DNA from: an uncultured Alphaproteobacteria bacterium
GTDB taxonomy: Bacteria > Pseudomonadota > Alphaproteobacteria > RF32 > CAG-239
DNA: 49,728 bases
Assembly (NCBI GenBank): GCA_944391375.1
Contig: CALXTJ010000001.1
Span: forward strand, 1 to 49,728
Direction of reading: 5' to 3'
Shown piece by piece: positions 14,911 to 24,460 of the stretch. The position numbers and the translations under genes were made by a program. The notes under the pieces are model-generated. The model did no database searches. It saw only the letters and a program-made list of their open reading frames with translations, and was not told where the DNA came from. Each line of letters begins with the position of its first letter. The stretch's first letter is position 1.

Positions 14911-17835
14911 ATGGCACAAAATATTTTTAACATTGCTCAAAGTTGTTCGTTTACCGATACCTTAGCCGAGCATTTTACCAAAATTTATGAGAATAATCCG
15001 CAAGAGCTTTCTCAAGTTTTGTTTTTGTTGCCAAACCGCCGGGCTTGCTTATCTTTACGCGATGCTTTTGTGCGTCTTAACGGCTTAAAGCCGACCATTT
15101 TGCCCAAAATGGTTCCGATAGGCGATATTGAAGAAGATGATATTTTCTTGCAGTCGCAAGACGGAGGAGAATTGTTGCAAAAACTGCCTCCGGCAATTAA
15201 CAAATATGAACGGCAATTTTTGTTTGCCCGCCTGATAGCTTCTAAACCTTCACAATACGGCTTACCGGAAATGACTTTTGCTCAAGCCTTTGCCTTAGCC
15301 GGAGATTTAGCCAAGTTTATGGATGAAATGTACAATGAGCAGCTTTCTTTTGAAGGCTTAAAGGATTTAGTTCCGGCCCAATATGCTTCTCACTGGCAAG
15401 ATACTTTGCAGTTTTTAAAAATCGTCAGTCAGTATTGGCCGGCAATTTTGCAAGAACGAGGTGTGGCCGATGTGGCGGAACGCAAAAATATTTTACTAAA
15501 AGCTCAAGCTGAAATATGGGCTCAAAATCCGCCGCAACATAAGGTGGTGGCCGCAGGTATTACGGCGGCATTCCCCGGCATGAAGGAACTTTTGAAAACC
15601 TTGGCCTCATGCGATAGCGGAGAAATTTACTTATACGGACTGGATACCTATTTAAGTGATGACGATTGGCAAAAAGTGGATGAGAGCCATCCGCAGTTTG
15701 AACTAAAGCAACTTTTAGATTTTTTGAATATAAGCCGCTTTGAGGTTAAGAAGCTTGTAGAGCCGCAAAATCCCGAGCGGGAAGTTTTGGTATCCGAAAT
15801 TATGCGTCCGGCGGCAACAACGGTAAAGTGGCGTTTATTAAAAGCCGATTCGCTGGGAAGAAAGTGTATTGAAGGTTTAAAAGTAATTTCATGTCAAGAT
15901 ATGGGGCAAGAAGCCTCCGCCATAGCGGTTTTAATGCGTGAGGTGTTGGAAGTTCCGACTAAAACGGCGGCATTGGTAACGCCTGACAGAGTTCTGGCAA
16001 GAAGAGTGGCTGCCGAGTTGGAGCGGTGGAATATTAAAATTGACGATTCGGCAGGCAAGCCGTTACATTTAACACCGCTTGGAATTTATTTAAGAGCGAT
16101 AATCCGCGTTATAGAGGAAGATTTTTCACAAAGTTCGGTACTGGCTCTGGCAAAAAGTCCGTTTATGCGGTTAGGTAAAAGCTTGTCTGACTTGCGTCGC
16201 AGTTTGCGGCAGTGGGAATTGTGCTTACGAAAACCTACTTATTCGGATAATCCAAAACAAATCCCCGAAGAGCTTGAAGAGTGGCTTAATAATTTAAAAT
16301 CCATAATGAAGCCCCTATGTGAAAAGTATGCTTTGGCAAAGGAAGATTTCAAGGCTTTACTGACTTGTCATTTGGAGGTAGCGGAAAGGCTTGCTGATGA
16401 AGAAAGAGAGAACGAGCTAAACAGCGGGGCAAAAATATTATGGAAAGGGGAAGACGGCAGAAAAGCAGCGGCCCTGTTTGCCGAAATTTTGCCCGAGACT
16501 AAAGTTTTGGAAAAGATAGAACCAAGTCAATATTTACCGATTTTAACCTCGTTAATGTCAGCCGAGACGGTTCGTCCGGTTTACGGTACGCATCCGCGTT
16601 TAAAAATTTTAGGCCCGATAGAAGCCCGTTTTAATCATTACGATACGGTTATAATCGGCGGAGTTAATGAAGGGGTATGGCCCAAACTGCCCTCAAGCGA
16701 CCCGTGGATGTCAAGACCCATGAAAAAGGATTTCGGGCTTTCATTACCGGAAAGAGCAGTTGGTATTACGGCGGCAGATTTTTGCCAGTTAATGTGTGCC
16801 AAAGAGGTATATTTAACGCGTTCATCAAGAGTTATGGGAACGCCGATGAATAAATCGCGGTGGTTATTAAGGCTTGAAACGGTTTTAACGGCGTGCGGTT
16901 TTACAAAAGATATTTTGCTTGACGGTAAATATTTAAGTTTGGCGGAGTTGCAAGATGAAGGCTATGCGGCAGAAAGAGTAAAAGCTCCTACGCCATGTCC
17001 GCCGGTTACGGCTCGTCCCCGCAAATTATCGGCAAGTTCGGTAGAAACTTTAATCCGCGATCCGTATGCGGTATTTGCTTCCAAAATTTTAAGATTAAAG
17101 CCGTTAGATGAGCTGGATAAACAACTTTCTCAGGCTGATTACGGAAATATCGTGCATGCGATTTTGGAAGAATTTAATAATCTTTATCCTTCTGCCTTGC
17201 CGCTTAATGCCAAGGACGAGTTAATAAAAATCGGCCAAAAACATTTTGCTCAAAGTCAAATCAAGACGGAAGTACGAGCTTTTTGGTGGCCTCAATTTTT
17301 AAATATCGTGGAGTGGTTATTATCAACCGAAGGTCCGTACCGAGAAGGCGTTGCCAAAGTGTACAGCGAAGCCAGAGGTTCAATAAGATGGCAGGCTCCG
17401 GCGGGAGATTTTACGCTTGAAGCCAGAGCCGACCGCATAGACATCAACCGCGACGGCACGGCCAATATTATAGATTACAAAACCGGCGAACCGCGAAGCA
17501 ATGCCGAAGTGCAAAAAGGCTATGCTCCGCAACTTCCTTTAGAAGGACTGATTGCCTCTCAGGGCGGATTTTGCGATAAAAACGGCAACAAAATTTCTAC
17601 CGGCCAAGTTGATAGGTTAATTTACTGGAAGTTAGGCGAAAAAACGGTGGAAATTAAAGAAACGCAAGATTTACTGGAACGCACGGCCGAACAGATAAAA
17701 GAACTTGTAGCCTTATTTGATTTTGAATCTACGCCGTATTTGGCTCGTCCCAACCCTAAACACTTACCCAAGTATTCCGATTACGAGCATTTGGCACGAG
17801 TAAAAGAATGGTCCACGGAGGAAAGCGATGACTGA
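14911..17835 (+). CDS. addB: AddB subunit of the AddAB helicase-nuclease
   Basis: This encodes 974 residues. Alphaproteobacterial AddB is an inactivated superfamily 1 helicase-like protein with a C-terminal nuclease. The start region LFLLPNRRACLSLRDAF replaces a true P-loop. Conserved helicase-like segments are LGPIEARFNHYDTVIIGGVNEGVWP (about 568-592) and RPMKKDFGLSLPERAVG. The C-terminal PD-(D/E)xK nuclease has ARADRID and IIDYKTGEP (about 850-870). With AddA it processes double-strand ends for recombination. The stop overlaps addA by 8 bp. Confidence 0.93.
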   Translation: MAQNIFNIAQSCSFTDTLAEHFTKIYENNPQELSQVLFLLPNRRACLSLRDAFVRLNGLKPTILPKMVPIGDIEEDDIFLQSQDGGELLQKLPPAINKYERQFLFARLIASKPSQYGLPEMTFAQAFALAGDLAKFMDEMYNEQLSFEGLKDLVPAQYASHWQDTLQFLKIVSQYWPAILQERGVADVAERKNILLKAQAEIWAQNPPQHKVVAAGITAAFPGMKELLKTLASCDSGEIYLYGLDTYLSDDDWQKVDESHPQFELKQLLDFLNISRFEVKKLVEPQNPEREVLVSEIMRPAATTVKWRLLKADSLGRKCIEGLKVISCQDMGQEASAIAVLMREVLEVPTKTAALVTPDRVLARRVAAELERWNIKIDDSAGKPLHLTPLGIYLRAIIRVIEEDFSQSSVLALAKSPFMRLGKSLSDLRRSLRQWELCLRKPTYSDNPKQIPEELEEWLNNLKSIMKPLCEKYALAKEDFKALLTCHLEVAERLADEERENELNSGAKILWKGEDGRKAAALFAEILPETKVLEKIEPSQYLPILTSLMSAETVRPVYGTHPRLKILGPIEARFNHYDTVIIGGVNEGVWPKLPSSDPWMSRPMKKDFGLSLPERAVGITAADFCQLMCAKEVYLTRSSRVMGTPMNKSRWLLRLETVLTACGFTKDILLDGKYLSLAELQDEGYAAERVKAPTPCPPVTARPRKLSASSVETLIRDPYAVFASKILRLKPLDELDKQLSQADYGNIVHAILEEFNNLYPSALPLNAKDELIKIGQKHFAQSQIKTEVRAFWWPQFLNIVEWLLSTEGPYREGVAKVYSEARGSIRWQAPAGDFTLEARADRIDINRDGTANIIDYKTGEPRSNAEVQKGYAPQLPLEGLIASQGGFCDKNGNKISTGQVDRLIYWKLGEKTVEIKETQDLLERTAEQIKELVALFDFESTPYLARPNPKHLPKYSDYEHLARVKEWSTEESDD

Positions 17836-20800
17836 CGAAGTTCTTATCAAAATTAAAGCCAAAAAAGACAGCTTATCGCAAATAGCCTCCCGCCAACAGA
17901 AAGCTGCGGCTCACCCTGAACATTCGGTATGGGTGGAAGCCTCGGCCGGAACCGGTAAAACCAAAGTGCTGACCGACCGTGTTTTAAGATTGTTGCTGTC
18001 GGGAGTCAGTCCCTCTAAAATTTTATGCTTAACTTATACCAAAGCGGCGGCGGTAGAAATGAACGGCCGTTTGGCTGACCGATTGGCAAATTGGGCGGTT
18101 ATGACCGATGATAAATTGGAAGATGAGCTAAATGACCTCATCGGAGGTAAGGCTGATGATAAACTTAAATCGCAGGCTCGTGTGCTGTTTGCTACGGTTT
18201 TGGAAACTCCGGGAGGAATGAAAATTCAGACCATACATAGTTTCTGTCAGGAGATTTTAAAACGGTTTCCTTTGGAAGCCGGAATATCGCCTTATTTTTC
18301 GGTAATGGATGATCAAACCGCCAAAGAAGCCCTAAACGGGGTATGTAAAAAACTCATCTTAAAAATTGAACAAGAGCCGGATACTCCTCAAGGGCAAGCC
18401 ATTGCATACCTAACTTCGCATATTAAAGAGTTTAAATTTCCGGATTTGTTGAAAACATTAACCGAAAAACGCAACCGAATTGTTCGTACTTTACAAAAAT
18501 TTCACGGCATTACCGAATTTTTAGCATCTTTAAGAGCCAAGCTCGGTGTCAAAGAAAATGAAAGTATTGAAAAAGCCAAAGAAGAGTTTGGCTTGCAACT
18601 GGATTGGGCTTTTATCAAACAAGTTGCCGAGAGTATGTCGCAAGGAACATCAACCGATGTTAAAAAGTCCGAAATTTTATACGGATGTTTGCAACATTTT
18701 GACTATGATGTTTACAAGCGGGCCTTTTTAACCAAAGAGGGCGAAGCTTTTAAGAGCTTAGCCACCCAGACGCTACAAAAGAAAATTCCCGATATTATTG
18801 ATAAAATGCAGTCCTTGTTCTTTGCCGTGCAGGATTTTGAAAAACATTTACAGGAAATAGTTTTATATAACTCAACTCGTGCGGTAATGCTTATTGCCAG
18901 CGACCTAGCCTCAGGTTATGCCGAATACAAAAAACAAAATTCGCGTTTGGATTATGAAGATTTAGTGGTCTTAACTCGTAATTTACTGGAAAGGGAGGGC
19001 GTGGCCCAGTGGGTTCTGTTTAAGTTAGATGGTGGCATAAGCCATATTTTAATAGACGAGGCTCAAGATACTTCGCCCGAACAGTGGGCAATTATTAAAG
19101 CCGTAACCGAAGAGTTTTTCTCAGGGCTTGGGCAATCGGAAAATGTTCGTACGGTTTTTGCGGTGGGTGACCGCAAACAATCCATTTACAGCTTTCAGGG
19201 GGCCGATCCCGAAGAGTTTGATAAAATGTATAAACATTTCAGTACCAAGGCAGCAAATTTTTCCAAAATAAGATTAGATGTATCTTTCCGTTCCACGGAG
19301 GCGGTACTGGAAACGGTAAATCATTTATTTGCCTTAGACGAGGCTAAATCCGGAGTGGTTATAGAAGGTGAGGCGGTTTGCCATTTGCCGTATCGGGTAG
19401 GAGAGGCCGGAAAGGTAGAAGTTTGGGAATTGGAAGAAGCCGATGCCGATACCGAAGATGATATCTGGTACCCTCCGGTAGAAAGAAAAGTTAAAGCCTC
19501 CTCAAGTTCCAAACTGGCTCATCGTATAGCTTTATATATTAAACAAACGGTGGAAAGCGGGGAGATGTTGGTTTCCAAAAACCGCCCGATAAAATACAGC
19601 GACTTTATGGTTTTGGTGCAACGACGCAACGCTTTTATTGAAGAGTTTGTACGAGAATGCAAAAACTTAAATGTTAATATCAGCGGGGTAGACAAGTTAA
19701 AGCTTTTAGAGCAAATAGCAGTAGAAGATTTAATTTCACTTGGTAAGTTTTTATTATTGCCGGAAGATGATTTAAGTTTGGCGGAAGTGCTAAAATCGCC
19801 GTTGTTTGGCTTAAATGATGACGATTTATTTGCACTTTGCTATAACCGCGGTCAGGAAAGCTTATGGTCAAGATTAAAGAATAATAACAAATACCAAAAT
19901 ATTGCCGACGAATTAAACGAGCTCCTTAATCGCTCCGATTACAGCCGTCCGTTTGAACTGTTTGCCTATATTTTAGGCCCGCTTAAAGGCAGAGCCAAGA
20001 TTGTCGGCAGATTAGGTACGGAAGCCGAAGATGCCATTGATGAGTTTATCAATTTAACTTTAAGTTTTGAAGATGAACATAATCCTGATTTGCAAAGTTT
20101 TATCAACTGGATAAATTCAAGCGACATAGAAGTAAAACGAGAAATGGAGCAAGAGCATGGCAATGCGGTGCGTATTATGACGGCACACGGCTCCAAAGGT
20201 TTGCAAGCACCTATCGTTATTTTGCCGGACACAACCCGTGTGGCCAAAACCGATAAAACGCAAGGACTTTTGTTTGGTGAAGATGATTTGGCTTTATATC
20301 CGCTTTCGGCCAAAGAATATGACGATAATTGTTTGCAAATTCATGAAAAAAATGTGCAAAAACAGTTTGACGAGTATCGCAGGCTTTTGTATGTAGCCTT
20401 AACCCGAGCCGAAGATAAGCTTTATATTTGCGGTTATAAGCAAAAGAATGCGGTTAATGAAAAATCGTGGTATGCTCTGTGTGAAAAGGCGTTTGCTGAT
20501 TTTGGCTTTAAGGATGAAAAAAATCATTTATGCCATGAAAGCAAGCAACAATTTACGCCTCAAGGTAAGGAAGAAGAGGAAGGTGTAAAGTTTGCAAAAG
20601 TAAATAAAGAGCCTTGGCTTAATTTAGAGGCCCAAGAGGAAACGCCGTTATCCAAGCCCTATACCCCGTCTCGCCCCGAAGATGAAGACGATACACCGGT
20701 GGCATCGCCTTTAAGCGAGAGCGGTAATTATTTCCGCCGCGGTACGATAATCCACAAACTGTTGCAGTTTTTACCGGGAAAAGGTTCATTGGCACAAAAA

Positions 20801-21196
20801 CAAGAACTGATAAGTGCGTATTTGGAAAAAAATGCAGCGGAATTAAATAAAACGGCTCAAGAAGCAATCAAGCAAGAAGTGGTAAGTTTGTTAAATGATG
20901 ATAAGTTCGGCTTTATTTTTGGCCCCGGCTCTCAGGCCGAAGTTCCGATAATGGGGGAGGTTGAGGGAAAAATTATTTCGGCACAACTTGACAGATTGAT
21001 AATAAGCCAAGACAAGGCGGTTATTGTAGATTTTAAGACCAATCGTCCGGCGGCGGATACTTTGCAAGATGTTCCGGCCGGCTATATTCGCCAACTGGAA
21101 ATTTATAAACAGCTGGTAGCTCAAATTTATCCTGATAAAAGTGTTGAAAGCTATATTTTATGGACCAATACATCCCGATTGATGAAAATAAATTAA
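17828..21196 (+). CDS. addA: AddA subunit of the AddAB helicase-nuclease
   Basis: This encodes 1122 residues, normal for alphaproteobacterial AddA. A UvrD-like helicase core has the P-loop VEASAGTGKTKVLTDR (about 36-51), motif Ia-like LTYTKAAAVEM, motif II ILIDEAQDTSPEQW, VFAVGDRKQSIYSFQGADP, and motif V/VI segments MTAHGSKGLQAPIVILPD and LLYVALTRAEDKLYI. The C-terminal nuclease has AQLDRLII and AVIVDFKTNRP. It powers DNA unwinding in the AddAB complex. Order addB-addA-trxA is a usual alphaproteobacterial arrangement. Confidence 0.95.
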   Translation: MTDEVLIKIKAKKDSLSQIASRQQKAAAHPEHSVWVEASAGTGKTKVLTDRVLRLLLSGVSPSKILCLTYTKAAAVEMNGRLADRLANWAVMTDDKLEDELNDLIGGKADDKLKSQARVLFATVLETPGGMKIQTIHSFCQEILKRFPLEAGISPYFSVMDDQTAKEALNGVCKKLILKIEQEPDTPQGQAIAYLTSHIKEFKFPDLLKTLTEKRNRIVRTLQKFHGITEFLASLRAKLGVKENESIEKAKEEFGLQLDWAFIKQVAESMSQGTSTDVKKSEILYGCLQHFDYDVYKRAFLTKEGEAFKSLATQTLQKKIPDIIDKMQSLFFAVQDFEKHLQEIVLYNSTRAVMLIASDLASGYAEYKKQNSRLDYEDLVVLTRNLLEREGVAQWVLFKLDGGISHILIDEAQDTSPEQWAIIKAVTEEFFSGLGQSENVRTVFAVGDRKQSIYSFQGADPEEFDKMYKHFSTKAANFSKIRLDVSFRSTEAVLETVNHLFALDEAKSGVVIEGEAVCHLPYRVGEAGKVEVWELEEADADTEDDIWYPPVERKVKASSSSKLAHRIALYIKQTVESGEMLVSKNRPIKYSDFMVLVQRRNAFIEEFVRECKNLNVNISGVDKLKLLEQIAVEDLISLGKFLLLPEDDLSLAEVLKSPLFGLNDDDLFALCYNRGQESLWSRLKNNNKYQNIADELNELLNRSDYSRPFELFAYILGPLKGRAKIVGRLGTEAEDAIDEFINLTLSFEDEHNPDLQSFINWINSSDIEVKREMEQEHGNAVRIMTAHGSKGLQAPIVILPDTTRVAKTDKTQGLLFGEDDLALYPLSAKEYDDNCLQIHEKNVQKQFDEYRRLLYVALTRAEDKLYICGYKQKNAVNEKSWYALCEKAFADFGFKDEKNHLCHESKQQFTPQGKEEEEGVKFAKVNKEPWLNLEAQEETPLSKPYTPSRPEDEDDTPVASPLSESGNYFRRGTIIHKLLQFLPGKGSLAQKQELISAYLEKNAAELNKTAQEAIKQEVVSLLNDDKFGFIFGPGSQAEVPIMGEVEGKIISAQLDRLIISQDKAVIVDFKTNRPAADTLQDVPAGYIRQLEIYKQLVAQIYPDKSVESYILWTNTSRLMKIN

Positions 21197-21292
21197 AATA
21201 AAGGTTGTTTTTGGAATAATTAGCTTTAATATAAAGGAAATAATCACTATATAATGTAGTAATGTAGGGAACAGTTAAGAAAGGAAAAAGTT

Positions 21293-21607
21293 ATGCAATC
21301 AATTAACGACAATCAATTTCAAGAAGAAGTATTAAACTCCAAGGGCTTGGTTTTGGTAGATTTTTGGGCAGAATGGTGCGGTCCGTGCCGTCAGTTGGGT
21401 CCGGTATTGGAAGAAGTATCCAAAGAAATGGGCGGAGCAGTTAAAATTTGCAAGATGAATGTGGATGAAGCACCGAACACTGCCGCTCAGTACGGTATCC
21501 GCAGCATACCGACCATGTTTTTGTTCAAAGACGGCAAGCAAATTGATACTAAAATCGGGTTTAATTCGCAAGCCGCCATTGTTTCTTGGTTACAATCGCA
21601 CAAATAA
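21293..21607 (+). CDS. trxA: Thioredoxin
   Basis: This encodes 104 residues. The active site WCGPC lies in VDFWAEWCGPCRQLGP, and the cis-Pro loop reads IRSIPTMFLFKDGK. It reduces cytoplasmic disulfides. The ATG has AAAGGAAAAA upstream. A TATAAT at 21250-21255 gives a possible private promoter, though its -35 is poor. An intrinsic terminator follows directly, so trxA closes this gene run. Confidence 0.97.
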   Translation: MQSINDNQFQEEVLNSKGLVLVDFWAEWCGPCRQLGPVLEEVSKEMGGAVKICKMNVDEAPNTAAQYGIRSIPTMFLFKDGKQIDTKIGFNSQAAIVSWLQSHK

Positions 21608-21623
21608 TTGCGGATTATTTAAT

Positions 21624-21651
21624 AAAAAACCGGCATGATGCCGGTTTTTTT
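21624..21651 (+). terminator. Intrinsic terminator after trxA
   Basis: CCGGCA (21630-21635) and TGCCGG pair around a 3-nt TGA loop, flanked by A6 on the left and T7 on the right, so it could work in both directions. It lies 17 bp after the trxA stop. Confidence 0.88.
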
Positions 21652-21675
21652 AATATTTCTGTAATTTTATTTTGG

Positions 21676-21704
21676 TTGAATAGATTGAAAAAATGTATTA
21701 CACT
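21676..21704 (+). promoter_or_regulatory. Possible promoter of the PilT/DotB-like ATPase gene
   Basis: TTGAAT (21676-21681), 17 bp, TACACT (21699-21704), 32 bp before the ATG. It lies between the trxA terminator and this gene, so the gene needs its own promoter. Confidence 0.4.
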
Positions 21705-21736
21705 TGCCGCAATAAAATATAAAAGGATTATGGACA

Positions 21737-22696
21737 ATGGTAAGAATCAATGATGTAGACTTTTCGGATATTTATATCACCCCTGAGAAAGTAGCGTATA
21801 TTCCGGATGATTTAACGGAAAACGGCTTGCAAATATTTATAGCTTCGGACTTTGAGGAGTTCTATAAACTGGTAGAAGATTCGTATGATGGTAATTCCAG
21901 TTATTCGGTGCTATATGAAAACATATTTTTCCGAGTGGAACGGAGTATGACCGTTACCGGCGTACAATACTGTATTCGTAAAATGCCGCGAACCGTGCCT
22001 GATTTTGCGGCACTTGGCTATCGCCGAGAGTTGGTAACTTACTTAAATGGTTTGTGTAAGGCATCAGGTCTTATTTTATGGGCAGGAGCGACGGGTTCAG
22101 GTAAGACGACCTCAATTTCATCTTTATTAAAGGAGTTTTTGGTAAGGGAAGGCGGGTTTGCCTATACCATTGAAGATCCGTCGGAAATGCCTTTGGATGG
22201 TGAATATACGGCAATGAACGGATCCTTTGGTTTGTGTAAACAAACACAACCGGTTAATAATAACTGGGGTGAATCATTAAAATCGGCATTGCGTTCTAAA
22301 CCTCGTTATATCATGGTAGGTGAGATACGAAGCCCCGATGCGGCAAGCGAATGCTTGCGAGCGGCAACATCAGGACACTTGGTATTGTCAACCATTCACG
22401 CCAACAATATTCCGGATGCCATTAACTCTATTGTAAAATATGCATCGTCTTCGGATATGAGTGAATCATTGGCTTACGACTTGTTGTCTCGCGGTATGTT
22501 GGCGGTTTTGCATCAATCGTTAAGAGGTGTCGGCAAAAAGACTCCGATTTTGAGATTTTTGTTTGCCAATCCGGATACTACCAAAGGCTGTCAGGTCAGA
22601 AGTATTATCAAGAGCGGTAAGCTTAATTTGGCAACGCCGATAGAAACACAAATGACGCGTATGGCTCAAGGCCGCCCGCTGTTTGAAGATTTGTAA
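21737..22696 (+). CDS. PilT/DotB-like secretion ATPase
   Basis: This encodes 319 residues. Walker A is GATGSGKT (117-124), the Asp box region reads TIEDPSEMP, Walker B RYIMVGEIRS (191-200), and the His box SGHLVLSTIHANN (213-225). This places it with PilT retraction ATPases, DotB and R64 TraJ. A short N-terminal PAS-like domain precedes the core and there is no GspE zinc motif. It stands alone on the plus strand, convergent with the pilus operon and sharing its terminator, so retraction or disassembly of that pilus is the simplest inference. A DotB/VirB11-type role for the neighbouring T4SS is the alternative; sequence alone does not decide. Confidence 0.82.
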   Translation: MVRINDVDFSDIYITPEKVAYIPDDLTENGLQIFIASDFEEFYKLVEDSYDGNSSYSVLYENIFFRVERSMTVTGVQYCIRKMPRTVPDFAALGYRRELVTYLNGLCKASGLILWAGATGSGKTTSISSLLKEFLVREGGFAYTIEDPSEMPLDGEYTAMNGSFGLCKQTQPVNNNWGESLKSALRSKPRYIMVGEIRSPDAASECLRAATSGHLVLSTIHANNIPDAINSIVKYASSSDMSESLAYDLLSRGMLAVLHQSLRGVGKKTPILRFLFANPDTTKGCQVRSIIKSGKLNLATPIETQMTRMAQGRPLFEDL

Positions 22697-22734
22697 AAAA
22701 CAACCCCGAAGCTATAGTTTCGGGGTTGTTTTTT
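22695..22734. terminator. Bidirectional intrinsic terminator between the ATPase gene and the pilus operon
   Basis: A 16-bp arm at 22695-22710 (A6, CAACCCCGAA) pairs perfectly with 22719-22734 (TTCGGGGTTG, T6) around an 8-nt loop. Both sides have the A-stem-T layout, so it serves the convergent transcripts from both directions. Confidence 0.92.
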
Positions 22735-22747
22735 ATAGGCAAATAAA

Positions 22748-23332
22748 TTATTCAAAAACCCAACTTAAAGTATTATGATTTTTGCAATATTTTTGAGCCG
22801 TACTTTCAGATATGGGTAAAGGTAAATCTCCGCCCCAGGTAAAATCGGCAACAGTATCGGCAGTTTTGATGCTAACGGCGGTCAAACTTAAATTTTGCTC
22901 TTGAGTCAAGGGAAGTGCCAGTAGTCCCAAGCAGACCGATTTACTGATGTTGGGAATGGTAATGATAAATTGCCGTGAGCCGGGCATAACAACATTTCCC
23001 TCAATATCTTGCCCAATTATAAACTCTTTTCCCAAAGAATTGATAATCTTGTCACCCCGAAGCAAATCTGCGGGGACGAGCTTATTTTTTATTGCAGTTT
23101 CGGTACTAAGGCCCCAGTAATCAGGCCTTACCTGATAGTGCTTATGGATATTATCGGCCAGAAGCATAATTTCATTTTGTACGGAAATAAAAGCCTTACC
23201 GTTATCTGGTTTCAGAAAAAATAGGAGCAAAGCTCCGAGCAATAACAAAGCCAGTAGCCCGCAACTTACTGCCTTGCGATGCGGCAAAGCAGTAAGTTTG
23301 GTATAATAAGGGAGCAAAATATTTTTAAGCAT
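22748..23332 (-). CDS. pilS: Type IVb pilin-like protein (PilS position)
   Basis: This encodes 194 residues from the ATG at 23332, which has GGGAGG upstream and lies 1 bp after pilR. A positive N-terminus and one long hydrophobic helix (about 24-42) precede a domain resembling the R64 PilS/TcpA pilin globular part: a helix with ISVQNEIMLLADNI, then PADLLRGDKIINSLGKEF, a beta region, and two C-terminal-half cysteines (SVCLGL and KYCKNH) that could form the pilin disulfide. The helix lacks the usual Gly-cleavage site followed by Glu at position 5, so processing may be absent or unusual. Last gene of the operon; no prepilin peptidase gene is in the window. Confidence 0.68.
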   Translation of the reverse strand: MLKNILLPYYTKLTALPHRKAVSCGLLALLLLGALLLFFLKPDNGKAFISVQNEIMLLADNIHKHYQVRPDYWGLSTETAIKNKLVPADLLRGDKIINSLGKEFIIGQDIEGNVVMPGSRQFIITIPNISKSVCLGLLALPLTQEQNLSLTAVSIKTADTVADFTWGGDLPLPISESTAQKYCKNHNTLSWVFE

Positions 23333-23333
23333 A

Positions 23334-24449
23334 TTAGCCTCCCATGGAACTGGTGATTTGATCTTGCATTTCAAACACACCGAACACGGCCCAGGCAATA
23401 ACGCCGGCAACGGCAAGTAAAGCGGCCATGTTTAACAAAGAGGCCTTTTGTTCAATCATATAAACAGACTCTTCCAGCCAGTCGTCAGCCAATTTTTCCA
23501 AAGCTTCCTCAAAGTTATCCAATTCGGAATAAATTTTTAAGTCGGCAATAATTTCTTTATCCGGAAAGTTAAGTCCGGTTTTCATTAAGGCTTGTCCCAA
23601 GTTATCACCGTTTTTAATAAAGGTTAGAGTTTTATCAATTCTTTCTTTTAAGTAAGCATTAGAATCACGACGAAGAGATTGTAAAGCCGTAGAAACCGGA
23701 ACACCGCCTTTAACCAGAGCTGAGAGAGCCAACAACCAGGTAATGCCGATAAATACTTTATACAAAGACCATGGCGGAACATTATCAATTACGGCACGGA
23801 CAGGTCCTGTCCAAATACCGATAGTAACATAAATAACAATCATAACAATCGGGAAGGTAACAAAGGCCACGAGCCAATTTTCCTGAATCCAGCTGGAAAT
23901 ATCTACCAAGGTACGAGCGGTACCAACCCAACGCACATCAGGTGCGGCATCAATCATGGGCGGCACCATGTAAGCACCGATGGCATAAATAATTAAAATA
24001 GACATCATGAACAAGAATGACGGGTATGATACGGCACCGATAATCGGTCTTACCATTTTGGTAGAACCTTCGGTAACTTTAATAAGGTTGAGTAAAGCAC
24101 TTTCCAAGTCCGACACATCACCCACGGAAAGCATCAATCTTTCACGGCTGGGAGCCCAACCTTTTAGGGCATCGGAAAAAGGCATACCGTTTTGAAGAGC
24201 TCTACCCCAGCTGGCCAGAGCAATAGCCATGGGCTCACTGGGATTTTTACCACCGTTGGTAATACCGTCATGTAACATATCCAAAGCATCCATCAAGGAG
24301 AAACGGTTTCTCATTAGGGCGGCCAATTTACGATATATTTTCAAGCGAGTTTCATTAGAAAAGTTACAAATCATTTTTGCGTAATAAACTTCAATAGAGT
24401 TTAAGGAACGCATAGCTTTATTAAAACCTGTTTTTTTCTTTTCAGCCAT
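23334..24449 (-). CDS. pilR: Type IVb pilus inner-membrane platform protein (GspF family)
   Basis: This encodes 371 residues. Two GspF-like cytoplasmic domains are separated by membrane helices: the first repeat includes IYRKLAALMRNRFSLMDALDML (about 39-60), a membrane region with SYPSFLFMMSILIIYAIGAYMVPPMID and a second helix near 195-215, then the second repeat with LLALSALVKGGVPVSTALQSLR and a C-terminal helix. The protein would couple the PilQ ATPase to pilus assembly. It lies 11 bp after pilQ. R64 PilR and TcpE are the closest comparisons. Confidence 0.88.
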   Translation of the reverse strand: MAEKKKTGFNKAMRSLNSIEVYYAKMICNFSNETRLKIYRKLAALMRNRFSLMDALDMLHDGITNGGKNPSEPMAIALASWGRALQNGMPFSDALKGWAPSRERLMLSVGDVSDLESALLNLIKVTEGSTKMVRPIIGAVSYPSFLFMMSILIIYAIGAYMVPPMIDAAPDVRWVGTARTLVDISSWIQENWLVAFVTFPIVMIVIYVTIGIWTGPVRAVIDNVPPWSLYKVFIGITWLLALSALVKGGVPVSTALQSLRRDSNAYLKERIDKTLTFIKNGDNLGQALMKTGLNFPDKEIIADLKIYSELDNFEEALEKLADDWLEESVYMIEQKASLLNMAALLAVAGVIAWAVFGVFEMQDQITSSMGG

Positions 24450-24460
24450 ATATAATACTC

